Shown here: piece after piece, positions 11,160 through 23,044 of the stretch
How the letters are laid out: every line of letters begins with the position of its first letter
Position numbering within the stretch: position 1 is the stretch's first letter
Source: Fomes fomentarius
Lineage: Eukaryota > Basidiomycota > Agaricomycetes > Polyporales > Polyporaceae
Length of the DNA: 64,000 bases
Assembly (NCBI GenBank): GCA_022606135.1
Contig: JABYQN010000008.1
Location: 186,001-250,000, forward strand
Direction of reading: 5' to 3'
The notes under the pieces: model-generated
Told to the model about the DNA's origin: nothing
What the model saw: only the letters and a program-made list of their open reading frames with translations
The model's database searches: none
Program-made: the position numbers and the translations under genes

Positions 11160-11430
11160 TTAAACAGTCATATCGAAGCCGAGCTCGTCGCACGATAAAG
11201 AATCTGTGGTGTGGAGGTTGATATGCTCCTGCGTGCTCCAGTTGAACGCTTCTGAGATGACACCTCCTGAGCGGCCGAAATAAATTACGCGCTTCATCCA
11301 CGTAGAGGGCGTACAGATGCGTCCTGGTTGCGTCCGGTGTTGCTATCAAAAGACTTGAGTGCAGTTATCTTCGATCTGACCAAGGGCTTCCCGGTCGGCT
11401 TCGGTATCACAGAGAGAAACCGACGCCATC
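11160..11430 (-). pseudogene. FunK1 kinase fragment (relic of a different subfamily)
   Basis: Read on the minus strand with frame changes, three stretches follow each other as in many FunK1 kinases. These are DREALGQIEDNCTQVF (about 11430-11353), then ATRTHLYALYVDEARNLF, then RSGGVISEAFNWSTQEH and DELGFDMTV ending at a stop (11160-11162). The pieces match the region that in copies B and C reads AFGQILSYAELVF, QQRTSFYM and DRSSIIVTRKFNYK. The wording here is closer to the other common FunK1 type (RTHLY...DRSGGVxSE...LGFD). Neither the N-terminal part nor the catalytic loop is found nearby. It is a decayed fragment, not a gene. Confidence 0.6.
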
Positions 11431-12529
11431 ACGGATTTAAACGAACGCGAAGTTATTGTGATCCATGTTGACATCAGATGGGGACCACAAGGTCAGCCCA
11501 CGAGCAACGTACGTCCGATGTATTTCTTGGTCTTCCCTCTGCGCATGGTTATCCATCTTCGTGGCCTACTATACTGAAATTCTTCATCTGGGTCGACGAC
11601 TTTCTCGGTATGTTCATTATCGAAAAAACTCCCACATCTGCACGAGTCCTCTGGTCACGACCATCGCTGTGGCTTTTGACCCTCGTCCGGCGGCCAGTTC
11701 GAGGCATTCCGTGCGCATCCCGGGCAGCGATGCTCGGATTCTCGCGGGCCTCGCTACCGATTTTGATATCTTGCACTACAGAGAATTGCATTAACGTGAG
11801 TGTCTTAAGTCACAGGGGAAGGAATCATCAATCAGTATAAGACGTGGTCAGGAGGGTCGTCATCAGGAATGTAATTCCTGCACTGAACATCGATATCTCC
11901 GCAACTGATAGTTTGGCATTCATTGCGTCAAGCTCCGTGATGACGTGACGGAGATCCTTGCCGGTAGGCAGGTCAGGGACGTCTTGAGTTGCGAGAGCCC
12001 CTTCATAGAGTATGGGTCAGCCTGAGAGACTCAGAGGCAAGCGAGTTGGGAGTTCGAATTTGCAGCGTTCTAGCGCCAGAACAGCCTTCCGACAAGGGAG
12101 GACTTGAGCTTACAGCGGGATCACACCTAAAGCCCTTCATCAGGACAGAGAATTGGGCCAACTCACTGATGGAAGTCCGAGCAGCGCGGCTCTTAAACTT
12201 GCACTTCACTCGTCTAAACTTGAAGTTGAGCTCCGATGGATGGCATTTGCCAGCTTATATGGGCGTTTATGAGACAGGCATCCCAAATTGCCGAATATTC
12301 AGTTCTTGGACTTCTCGGAGTTCTCGGATCTCCCTTGTGCTTCCGACTTCGTGTGTCTTCGCCACAACAGTGTCTCTTCGTCCACCACCATTCATCAATA
12401 CTGTGCTTTGAAGGTCATTTCGACATCGAGAACGGCGCCCGCGATGGAACTGCGGCCAAGCTCGGTCATTGGTCATTTTGCCTTACCTGTCACTATTTAT
12501 TGAGAGTCGGCGTTGGGAGACTCGTCTGA
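11431..12529. other. intergenic, no gene seen
   Basis: Overlapping frames of up to 140 codons occur on both strands but share no motif with known families. Further kinase relic pieces may be hidden here, but I could not identify any. Confidence 0.45.
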
Positions 12530-12635
12530 TGTCTTCTGACCGTCCTTCTTACTCGACTGCCACCACCTTCTCTGCTCTTTCACGGTCCTTCAACGTTCCT
12601 CCGTCTCTGGCCCCGGCTCGCATCGCCGCGAAACC
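12530..12635 (+). promoter_or_regulatory. pyrimidine-rich leader of the alpha/beta hydrolase gene
   Basis: About 80 bases rich in C and T precede the start codon, followed by a start context gaaaccATGG. CT-rich tracts just upstream of the start are common at transcription starts of filamentous fungal genes. The precise start site is not visible. Confidence 0.4.
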
Positions 12636-15600
12636 ATGGTGAACGCACTCACACGCAACACCGGGCTCACGCTCGGGCCTATCATCCTCGAGACTCTCGT
12701 CAAGCATTATTTTGAGCGATTATCGAAGGAGAGCGACTCGGAGGAGTCGACGAAGCTGAGGAAGGAGGAGCTGCTGTATGACGAAGCCTTCAATATCATC
12801 AAGGTACGTGTACTTCCTCTTCTTGTCCGCCGAAGATCCCTTGCCTCGATTTCCCGTCTGAGCTTCGAAGGATTTAGTCGCGAGAGCGGATGTTACTACC
12901 TCTCTTCGCGTCGGACGCGGACAACGCGTCGTGCATGGCGCGTGCATTGTCGAGTTCGTGACCAAACCAAGGCTACCTCGAGGAGACGTACATCGCACCT
13001 CGTACAGAATGCGGTGTTGTCCTCTATCTGTCTGTCACTACCCTTGGCATATCGCGATTCGTCCAACAGATCATCTGCGCCATCGCAGGAAAGAATTTCG
13101 GTGTGCAAGGCACGGCGCAGCAGCGTGGCCAGAAACCCGCCCTCTACCTTCGGACAATCTTCGTTGTCCAAGAAGCATTCATCATGTTATCCCGTCGTGA
13201 CCCCTTCTCGCACGATTCTGGGCACTGCATCGACGTCCCTGAGGTCGCAGGATCGCATCACGCGCGACATACGCCAGTCGATGCGGCAAATGTCAAGCAC
13301 GTCTGTTGTGCGAGTGGGCAGTGTATGAGCATGAGAGCATATTGGTGGAGTTGTGTTCAGTGGCGATGAAGCCCAAGCTGATGCAGGTCAGACGAAGTCA
13401 GAGCTCGTTATTGCCCGTACCTCTTCCTTACTGCCGTCGTCCACCCACGAATCTGTACTAACCATCGACACAGTCCTTCATGGAAGCATCCACCAAGTAT
13501 GTCATTGAGGCTATTCCTAGTCGAATTCACCCATTCACTGAAACGCAGGCACACCGTGGAGGAACTCCAGGAATTCTCGAACACGCGCACGCCAAGCCCC
13601 CCATGGGTCCATGTCGTCCGGCTCCTCGTCCCTATGTCCTGTTGTGACGACGCCGCGACGTATCTCATCAAGGTGCTCGGCGGCGAAGAGGTCACCAAGC
13701 GCGTCGTGGGGGGCACGAAGTGGTGGCAAGTCCGAGGGGTCAAGGGGTACGTGCTTCTCTCGTGTTTTCGTGCGCGCGCGGGCTCGAGACGCTGAGCGCG
13801 TTGCCAGTGTGGACGCGGAGTGGATCGTTGCGAAGAAGGATTGGCAAGAAGCGAAGAAGAAGCAGAAAGCGCGTGGGATGTCGATGGAGACTCCAGCTGT
13901 GGATAGTGGGAATGCGCATCAGGAATTACCACCACAGTACCAGCCGGAGATGGACGAGATGCGATGTATATTGTATGCCCACGGAGGTACGCTCGCGGAC
14001 TCATGTCTAGGATGAGTTGTCTCAATAGAGCCGTACAGGAGGATATTATTTTGGGAGCATCGACCAAGAAAGGTTTGTTCGGTAAGCTGCACGGTCTTCG
14101 AAGCCGCTGATCATGCTGTAGATACTCCATTCAGCGACTTGCTCGCAAGATTAATGGGCGTGTATTTAGTGAGTGGACTAGCTTACGTCGTCTACTGTTA
14201 CTCACATCGAATTAGCCATAAATTATCGCCTTGCGCCTCAGTACCCCTTCCCTTGTGCCATACAAGACATGCTCGCCGCCTGTGAGTGCGACAATTATGA
14301 CCTGTCCTGAATAACGTTTACTAAGTGCGCCCAGATTTGTACCTAATACAGCCACCTTCCGGGGCACTGCATACGCCAGTCTCGCCCTCCAACATCGTGT
14401 TCGGAGGCGATTCGGCGGGTGGAGGGTTGTGCATAGCAACACTACAAGTCATCCGCGACGCAGGCTTGCCGCTCCCCGCAGGAGCCGTGCTAATCTCTCC
14501 CTGGTGTGACCTGACTCACTCCTTCCCAAGCATTCACCTAAACACTGCTACCGTACGTAATGCATCTTCCGCGCATATGACATATCTCTGACAGTCTCTC
14601 AGGATATTATCCCGCAATTCGGCCTCTCCTTCCACAAACCAAGCACACTCTGGCCACCGCCGCCAGACGAGGTGACAACACGCGTGCACCACACTTTGCG
14701 CCAGCGCATCCGCGAGGCTATCCATCCGAAGACGAGGGACGGCAGGCTCGACGTACCAGAACTCGACAAGGACACACTGTCGTCACGTCCGACGACACCC
14801 GACTACAATGTCCCGGTCTCCTCGAGCAGGCACGGGCACGAGCGGACGCTGCACCTCGGCGGTGTGGGGTCCGTGCCGATACCCGTGGACGGCGTACGTA
14901 GCCAGCGGGTGTCGATGGTGACGCAGAAGGGGGAGGAGCTCGCGATCGACGAGCAGGTGCATATGTATGCGCCTAATTACTTGCTGACGCACCCGCTTGT
15001 GAGCCCTGTCGTGTCATATCTCGGTGGGCTCCCACCGTTGCTCCTTATCGCGAGCGATAAGGAGGTTCTGAGGGACGAGATCATCTATTTGTGAGTGTTA
15101 GTTACCGTCTACCGAGTGTAGTTGCTGATGCATGGCACGTTTAGTGCACATAGGGCTGCTCATCCCGAGGAGTATCCGGTCAAGGCCGAGGTCAGGACTC
15201 TGTATCCTGTGCTTGATGGTATAGAGCAACGCCACGGTCCTACCAAGGTCCATCTACAGGTGTATGATGGTGTGTCCAGCTTTCGCTTCCCTGCAAAAAC
15301 GCATCTCACACATGAAACTTAGATTGTGCCCACACGCTTCCCGTCCTGTTTGCATTCACGACGCCAGGGAAGTTCTGCTTCCGCGCCATAGCCACATTCA
15401 TCAGATACGTGACAGGCATGCTGCCCAAGCCCGCTGTCGATGCACCCATCATTCCCGACGCTGTTGTCACTATCTCCCCAGCAAGCACGCAGACTAACCT
15501 TCTCAATCCCCCGTCTATTCATGCGGCCAGTCAGGACGACACCGCCAATGGTACGGATGCTAAGATTATCGCTCCCCCCGCGCTGTCGTCTGAACTCTCC

Positions 15601-17010
15601 ACCGACATCACCACCCAAAGTCCGCCGACTAGCCCCACAGTCCCAAAAATACCGACAACGACCAACAGCCCTCCTGTCAGCCCCGGATGGTTCCGCGCAC
15701 CACGTAGTAGGACGGGCTCTGTGGATCCGAGCGCGAATGGAGAGCACGCGTCTCTACGTCGTGCGCTGAGTAGTAGAGTGAACCGCGCGAGCGTTCTGCT
15801 CCGTCGCGCGCACACTACATCCGGGGCAACGGGGTCTTCGGCTTCGTCCCATGTACCGCCCTCCACTAGTTCTTCTGACGTCGCAGGGCCAAGATTCCAT
15901 GCTCTACAGGAGAGAACTGAGCCGAAGTCTTCCGGGATTGCATCTAGCAAGCCACAGCATCGGTACGCAGGAGAAAGTTTCGTTTATGATGAGGGCCTGG
16001 TGAGCGCCTATTTGCGTCCGTTCTATGCTCGCAACTGTCGCTCACCGCGAGGTCCGTCCATGAATCAACAGGATGCGATGATCCGCGAGCGTGTCTCTAC
16101 GCAAGGCCTCATCCGTCCGCTCGAGCCGCAAAGCGAACTCGACGCCTTCCACCTCCCGCCCGAGCTCATCGGCGAGATCTCCGAGCTCGCCGTGCGGCGG
16201 TACATAGAGGGGATGGCCAAGTTCGGGAAGAAGTTCGGGAAGACTACGAAGGCGATCGAGAAAGCGCGTCGGAAGAACCTCGATCGTGCGAGCCAGGACA
16301 CGATGCACAATATAGCGCAGCTGCACATGTTTCTGGACGGCAGTGGCGAGCGCGATGAAGCACACTCTACTAGCGACAAGACTGCTAGCACGAGCTTCGG
16401 CACCAAGTCGATGTTATTATCGAGAACGAAGGCGAAGGCGAAGGCGAACCTCACGGTTGGACAAAGTAGCTCCGATAAGGCGATTATGGCCGACACGTCG
16501 CAAGGCGTGAAGGAGGGTCTCGCGGCGAGCGGGAGTTGGCCGTGGGCGTGGGCACTCGACGTTGACGAAAACCCTCCGCCAAGCAGTATCGTGTCGAGGA
16601 GGGACACGGCGGAGGCGCGGAGGCTGGCGAAGATCGCGGACCAGGCGGTGTTCATGGACGAGAAAGCGCTCAGCGCGAATAATCTCTGGTCGCTCATCGT
16701 CAACTTCCTCACTGTCACGCCCGAGCGGGATGCGCATAAGCATACAGACAAGCACAAGCATGGTCATCCGAGACAGGCGAGCGTGGCTGGCAAGGGCCCG
16801 CAGGAGCAGGACGCGGGCGCACAGACGGAGGGGAATGGCCAGAGCGGTCCGAGAGCAGCGACTGATGCTGCTACTGCGCTGTCGGAGAAGCCGGAGACGA
16901 TTTCGAAAAGAGAGAAGATGCGTTCGCACTTCGCGTGGCTCGTCACGGAGAATCGGAAGTCGCATGGCCGCAGCGCGAGTGTGAGCTCGAAGGCTCAAGC
17001 AGAGCAATGA
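12636..17010 (+). CDS. HSL-type alpha/beta hydrolase (esterase/lipase) with long C-terminal extension
   Basis: Eleven exons join in phase to 1077 aa: 12636-12803, 13474-13496, 13549-13746, 13808-13986, 14039-14072, 14122-14168, 14216-14281, 14335-14552, 14603-15090, 15145-15269 and 15323-17010. The hormone-sensitive-lipase/CE10 signature is complete: oxyanion hole HGGGYYFG at about 188-195, nucleophile elbow GDSAGGG with Ser265, catalytic Asp463 in [10 protein letters not shown] and His519 in DDCAHTLP. The oxyanion and nucleophile motifs are each assembled near exon joins, which supports the model. Residues 520-1077 form a Ser/Thr/Pro-rich, then charged tail with no catalytic motif, encoded almost wholly by the last exon. 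An insert of about 110 residues between Ser265 and Asp463 is also unusually long. No signal peptide; a first hydrophobic stretch ([11 protein letters not shown]) is short. The first intron (670 nt) is far longer than the others (about 46-61 nt). Substrate unknown. Confidence 0.88.
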
Positions 17011-17654
17011 TACCTACTCCAACTTTGTGGTTGTGCCTTCGTTGATATAGAGCTCCTGTTGTAACCTGATACCCTTCGGCTCAGAAGCGTCCGTCCTATG
17101 TGTATATCTCAATAGACTCATATATATATACTCTTGTTCCGTGTGACGACGGACGTCAGTCAACCTGACCTTGTCACCCAGCTGGTCTCTGCAGGGTGGT
17201 CATTCGGGATTGTAGTATATATCTTATGTAGATTTGTGCGGGTTTACTTCCCTATCGTTTGTCTTGTACATGGTCGATGGGTGCCGGTTGTCGCCACTCA
17301 CAATGTTAGTCACCCCGGGTTAGGTTGATGTGATTTCGTATTGGGTGTAACACCAGATGGCTACCGCGTGTGGACCGATTGTGCGAGCGGAGTCGCTACG
17401 TAAACCACGATCGTCCATATCGATATAGTGTGCGCCGCAATGGTGCGTCACTCCCCTCAAACCGACCTCGAAGTTCGGCGTCGAGCAAGATCACTGGCAG
17501 CAACTGTAGTTGTTGCATCGACGTCGCCAGTTAATGATCTAACGGGTCTCCAAAACATGGCGATGTAGAGTCACGGTGGTTAGTAGGTCGACACGCTTGC
17601 GAACTCACCACTGTGTCATACATACATCTCACTATCCTTGGTCAGTTTTAGTTC
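17011..17654. other. 3' flank of the hydrolase gene, no gene seen
   Basis: Contains a short AT dinucleotide run near 17118-17130 and otherwise nothing recognisable. It ends where similarity to the hydrolase's last exon begins. Confidence 0.5.
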
Positions 17655-17925
17655 TACACTCGCAGCTGTCGCTCACCACGAGCTCTGTTCATGAATCAAC
17701 AGGACAAGATGATCCGCAAGCGTATCTCCACGCAAGGCCTCATTCGCCCGCTCAAGCCCGAAGGCGAGATCGACACCTTCCGCCTTCCAGCTCCCGCCCG
17801 AGCTCATTGGCCAGATCTCTGCGGGCTGTGCGACGAGGGAGTTCGGTGAGAGATTCGGTAAGACTGCGACGGCTATCGAGGAATATCGCCGGACGAACCT
17901 CGACTCCAAGCCAGAGTAGTAGTAA
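17655..17925 (+). pseudogene. fragment duplicate of the hydrolase C-terminal exon
   Basis: About 270 bases match 16022-16290 in the last exon of the alpha/beta hydrolase, in the same orientation. The frame starts well ([32 protein letters not shown]) but is lost after FRLP because of an insertion relative to the source. A deletion removes most of the [14 protein letters not shown] part, and a short tail equivalent to [17 protein letters not shown] remains degraded. No start, no splice context and no catalytic part: a relic. It borders block 2 of the segmental duplication, so it probably arose in the same rearrangement. Confidence 0.85.
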
Positions 17926-18139
17926 GGTAGATTCTTGTTCTGAGACAATCTATGTATGGATATCCGCTACATGTGAAGTATCTACTATATAAGCCGCGAT
18001 GGGGGTATTAAAACGTCTCATGTTCAGACAGGGTAATATACATAGTGGAGAAGGGGCGAAAGGTGGGTATCGTGGGAGTTGGAGTGTGATAATTGTGGAA
18101 AATGACGGAGAAGGGCGCTGGGGGCGCGTCCTTCGGAAT

Positions 18140-20787
18140 TCAAACCCGAGACTGCCTGCTCCGCTTCGAGAGCCTGACAGTCTCAGCTTCTGCCAACTCG
18201 CGTTTCTTGGAGCAGATGAGCGTTGACCTGGCCGGGACCTGGTCCTTTGGGATAACATATCCATCCCTAGGCTTCAAGTCGGGCCCTTTGTCGTTCACTG
18301 GCCAATTCTTGTCTATGGCGCCTTCGAATAGCTTGAGGATCGGGTCATGGGTCATCAAATTGGCCACAAGCTCCTCGTCCTTGATCCTCTGTGCGACCTC
18401 AGCAGAAGAAGTTGCAACGGCAGGCGACGAGGTGGAAGCCGATACAGAAGCCGAAAGCGAAGTCGAGCCCAAGGGTGTTGAGATCGACCTGGCGGCGTTT
18501 CCACTGCGGATCTTCTTCATGACGGCACTCCTCGAAAGGTTGAGCCTGCTCTGTGTAGAAGAAGGATGGGTGGGGGGAGTGAGTCGAACTGGCATATCGA
18601 GGGCGTAATACGCCTTGAACCACGACAAGAGCTCTAGGACGATCGTATTCAAGGGATGGTCCTCGTTGGGCTCCGTGTTATTATCGGTGACTTGCCTTGC
18701 AAGAGGAGGTGTTGACATGTTCTGAGATGTGGAGTTAGACGATTCGGCATTCTTGAAGTAGAACTTGAGGGGAATGTTCTCCTTCTCATCCGTCCCGTTG
18801 AATGCTCGCAGATCGATGATACCAAGTTGCATGGTCGTTAACTTGTACGACCCACCGCGATATCCGTCCTTGGAGGACCTAAATGCGTCGAAGTAGTCGT
18901 GCAAGAAGTGCCCCACATTCCCCGGCGCGATGTTGTGCTGCAGGAAACGAACGGCGTAGTACAACAACACGTGGAGGATCGACTCGAATTCATCGGGGAG
19001 GATGATCTCTCGCTTATCGTTGTCCAGGGCATGAGCGGACATGAATCGCCATGTACCCTAGAGGGCGGTCATGTCAAGTCCAGCCAAACGGAAGGGATAC
19101 AATAAACGACGCACCGTGCGATCTGGCTGTCGACCATTCGGATACTGATTCTCTTCTACCTTCTTGGACAGCTCCCAATCATTCAGCATCCCAATCCAGT
19201 TGCCTTCTTCATCTTGCACCAGGATGATGTTGCCCGCGCTGATATCTCGGTGGATGATCTTGGCGTCCACGTATGCGTCGCGGTGTGCTGAGTTATTTGA
19301 TAAGTTATGGTTCATACACGGACTATAGACGCCCTACTCACCAATTAAAGCGCAGAATATTGCTTCAACGAGATACGCGGAGCTGGAATCGAATTGGCCG
19401 AGAGATTTCCCAACCTCTTTGACGACCAGGCGGTAGTGCTGATGCCGCTTCAAGGGACAATTCTTCTCTTCAGGAAAACGGTGCTTCCACATGTCCCTCA
19501 AATCGGTGACTTGCTCATCTCCAGGGACGTCCGCATGACAGACGAGGGTTGGGACAAAGCGCACCCCGTGTTTATTGAGATGTTCTAGAATGGTGCCTTC
19601 CTGCTGGATGTCTTCGTGATCGACGCGCCAGGCGTCCTTGAGGTACACAAACTTCTTCTCCGGCTGACCCTTGTTGTTCAAGGGGAGTGCGACATACCCA
19701 CGCGTACCACGCCCGGCCACTCCGGGGGCTTGGAAGTGTGGCTTGCCCACGAGAAACTTGCGCCGGGCGGTACCTCTGAGCAGTCTCTGAGATGGACCGT
19801 ACCCGACATCAACCTCGAGTTGCCACCACGGCCAGTTCTCGTCGAGAGACTCGACGAACATGGCCTGCGCATGGTCCTGGCAAGCTGCGTCAGCCTCAGG
19901 CTTCTTGTCGGTCATTGTCTTCCAGAGGTGAGAGTCAGGCTCAATGCGGGTCGCGGTCGTGTCGTGGCCGCGGAAGCGATCGTGGGGCTGCTGTGCATAT
20001 GCCCAGAGAAACCTTGCAATTTTCTGGGGTTCGGCCTTATAGTTGAAGTTGCGAGTCACGACGATGGAAGAGCGATCGAAGCGGATGAGGCGGGCGTATT
20101 CGGATAGGAAGAGAATCATGTAGAAAGCCGTGCGTTGTTGATACTTGAAGACGAGCTCGACGTAAGATAGGAGCTGGCCGAACGCTTTCAAGCGCTTCTC
20201 ACCTATGGCCTCATCGAATGGCTGATCTTCGTCCCATGGGTCTTCCGTAACCCAGTTGTCCTTCATTTCAATGCCGATCTCTATCCTAGACCAGTCGACG
20301 CGGGCGTAGGTAGACCCTGAAGGTATCTGCGGGGAATGCTTCTTGGGATACATGCCAGCGTCGATGCCTGATTTCGTCTTCTCCTCCGGGTGGCGTAGGT
20401 GAGGCGTCGCAACAAAAGTATAGTCAGCGCAGAGGCCTGAGTCGTTTAGTACGTCTGGCTAATGTTTCGAGGGAAAGGTTAGGGATTGTCGGAAGCATAA
20501 GAGTAGAAAGTGGATAAACTAACTATGGTATCGTACATCTCCGTCTCGTTGGCGGGTGTCTGGGTGATCTTCTTGAAGATGTCGGAGAAGACCTTCTCTG
20601 GGTACTTATCGAAGAACTCCATGAACGTCTGGTGCTCAACCAGGATACTCTTGCGATGCATGGTGTAGAGCAGCTCCGCTTTATTCTGGTCGTTGTTGAA
20701 CTTCGTGACAGTGTGGGCGTTGTTTCCTCGGTTGAGTTTGGAGGGACTGGCGCTGTTAGGAGGGTCATTGGTGATGGCAGAAGGCAT
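18140..20787 (-). CDS. FunK1 (fungal-type) protein kinase, copy C, intact
   Basis: Four exons: 20524-20787, 19342-20458, 19115-19287 and 18140-19057, giving 823 aa. The start is taken at the ATG at 20785-20787 (MPSAIT), which aligns with the start of copy B; an in-frame ATG upstream at 20883 is possible but its extension has no counterpart in B. Intron positions and phases equal those of copy B. Motifs: MHRKSILVEH, VDWSRIEIGIEMK, YQQRTAFYM, DRSSIVVTRNFNYK, GRGTRGYVALPL, AWRVDHEDIQQEG, PLKRHQHYRLVVKEVGK, catalytic HRDISAGN at about 473-480, DWELSK about 20 residues later, PDRT-GTWRFMSAHAL across the last intron, and a basic C-terminus (KRSRQSR). All catalytic-loop residues are present. The third exon and the beginning of the last exon, with the intron between, are almost identical to copy B, while the rest has diverged much more. 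Confidence 0.9.
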
Positions 20788-21924
20788 AGCGGCGACGAGA
20801 TTAGTGGTGGTGGTCAGGGATGGAGAAACGACATACCAGACGGCGCGTTTTAAGAGGATTCGAAAACCGGAGCGGATCCCCAAGAATAAGATCGGCTAAT
20901 GTTCGCTTGAAGCAGGGTATTGGGTGTTGGAGCCCCCGACGGTCACAATGGCGTCGTGGCGAGAGCAGAGCAAGTCAAAGTTTGCCGACCACGCATGCAC
21001 AGATGGGGCGATCACGTGCTCGCTTCACTACGCGAGCACAGCTGCCTCGTGTCCGACCTCCCTTTGTTCGTCCGTCTTTACTCGTTGCCAATCCTCCAGC
21101 TTGGCGTGCAGACATATGTTTGTTTTCACCCTCGATTCTCCTCAAAAGATACAGAATTACCCCACAGAAGTAGGGGACGAGTCGGACCATCGGTCCGGCG
21201 GCAATCCCACGTCCACAACGGTGGCGGTGCTATGTGGTTAGGGCTTAGTCGGGAGGTATTTCCTCTCCTTTGTCCATTTTGATAGCTGACGGCACTTGCA
21301 GCCGGTCTCACTGATCCAGAATCCAGTCCCGAACTGATCATGGTCCGCGCTTTTGTGCTGGTTCCTGATCTCTGATGACTCACTGCCGGAGATCTAGCAC
21401 AAATAAAGCCTCACTACCGGAGGCACTTCGCTCCGCAGTCAGTTCCCAGCCATAGTTCTCATCTGCATGTGCTACTATCTTCATGTGCTACTACCTCCGA
21501 GCACAGACCTAGGCTGTGTAATGGGCCCGCGCGGATCGTGACTGACCGACTAGTACGGTCCACATTTGGGTATGTGGTATATCTTCACGGAGTATCCGGC
21601 CTACTTAGGGATATTGTACACGTCTGGCAGGATCAAGCATTGCAAAAATTTTATCAACACAACAGAGAACAATCCAGAGCAGTACTAGTGACACAGATGT
21701 TGATGTCTACGTTCCAACATGAGGAGTGTGGAAAGATGCGAGGACGTCTGTAAACATTGAACTCGAAAAAACACTCAAAACGAGTTTGAGACAGTAGTCG
21801 GAGCTGACACATTCATGAGTATGGGACTGCGAATTGTATCAGCAACAACGCTCCGATATTATGATGCAAGCAGAGACTGTGATACGCCAACTTACAACTT
21901 CTTCGCACCCAAATCTTCAGCTCC
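20788..21924. other. duplicated upstream region of FunK1 copy C
   Basis: No gene is seen. The stretch aligns in patches with 8116-9400, in the same order. It contains the inverted repeat at 21013-21039. Confidence 0.6.
21013..21039. promoter_or_regulatory. inverted repeat with CACGTG core upstream of FunK1 copy C
   Basis: CACGTG at 21013-21018 overlaps the left arm gtgctcgc (21016-21023), which pairs perfectly with gcgagcac (21032-21039) around an 8-nt loop. It is the counterpart of the element at 8372-8398. Differences between the copies leave the pairing intact. It lies about 225-250 nt upstream of the start codon. Confidence 0.45.
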
Positions 21925-22930
21925 AGCAGCATACGGCGTCAGCCGCGACAGCCCTGATAGACCTGGAATGCTGGTGTGTGCAAACGGTCGAAGGTGCGAG
22001 AGTCCGGTCGTGTGTACACAAGGGGAGCCGAGTGGGTGAGATGGAGAGAGGAGGAAAGAAAGTGGTGAATGGTGAGTGGTGGTGTAGGATAATGTCGGAA
22101 TGCCTGGGATAGGCCCGGAAGTCGAGTATAACAATAATGGAGTGTAAATTGAGGTTTTGAGCGATAGATCCGAGGGTTCGAAAGGCGTGAGTCGAGCGGC
22201 GGGAGCCGAGGGTGAGTCGAGGGAGTCGAGAATTCATAAGCGTTAGTCGAAGCACGAGTGTCGGACACTGGGGGAAAAACTGTCCTCCATTCGAGTGTAA
22301 AATACCACAGCTTAAGTATCTACAGAGGTCCGAGACCAAGAGCAAGCGATGGAAAAGACTGGAAACAGACTGGGATACGGGGAACGCGGATAAACTAAAG
22401 TGGATCATAGGGAGTGTAAGCGAGTCGCGGCGCGCAGCTCTCGCAACCGCACAGGACCTACAGTGAATTATCGTATAGCGGAACTATCGGATGGTCTGGT
22501 ACGGTATGTAAGGGTGCTAAACATCTGTACGAGCGTGCAAGACGAGGACTCGGAAAGGAGGGATGGAAGAGCTGGCGGTGGCGGATGGCTGCAAAGGACG
22601 TCGGGCAAATGTTCGGGCTGAGGCTCATTGGCGAATAGGTCGGAAAGGCCGTGTTGCGTAGTACGCACGACGGTCGTTGCCGACGTGGAGGCTTGTCGCG
22701 TCGCTGGCTCGGCTCGTGTCGGTGAGATCCATGACGCTTGTTCGAGATAGTTCCTGCGGGCTCGAGGGCTCGGAATGTCTGTAAGTCGTGTCGGCTCAAC
22801 AGCGAGTGCGAAGGGTGTCGGCGGGGCGTGTCGTCGGCGGTGTGTCGTGGTAGTACGAAGAAGAGAAGCGATGGCGCTCGTCGGCGCGCGCTTCGATTAC
22901 CAAAGGCGGCGAGTACCCGCGCACATCAGC
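21925..22930. other. about 1 kb of DNA present only in duplication block 2
   Basis: In block 1 the sequences equivalent to 21915 and 22935 are almost adjacent (about 9390-9415). The extra DNA has GA-rich repeats of the type gagtcgag around 22190-22235 and no convincing gene. No long terminal repeats, inverted ends or target-site duplication were recognised, so its nature is open: an insertion in block 2, or a deletion in block 1. Confidence 0.5.
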
Positions 22931-23044
22931 GCATAAGTACATGCATAAGTTTGCGATCTAATAGTCTGAGTCGGAACGATCATGAATACCAGCTTCCTGA
23001 TCCCCGTTGCTCGAGTTCTCCTGAGTCCGATACAACCACTGGCA

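Noticed and set aside
12010..12085. tRNA-like sequence with gagttcgaatt
   Set aside because: A T-loop-like string is present, but no acceptor stem, D arm or anticodon stem can be paired.
12636..13328. Continuous 230-codon frame taken as a complete gene
   Set aside because: Only the first 56 codons fit the hydrolase family. The rest lies in the first intron, and the conserved [14 protein letters not shown] continues from exon 2.
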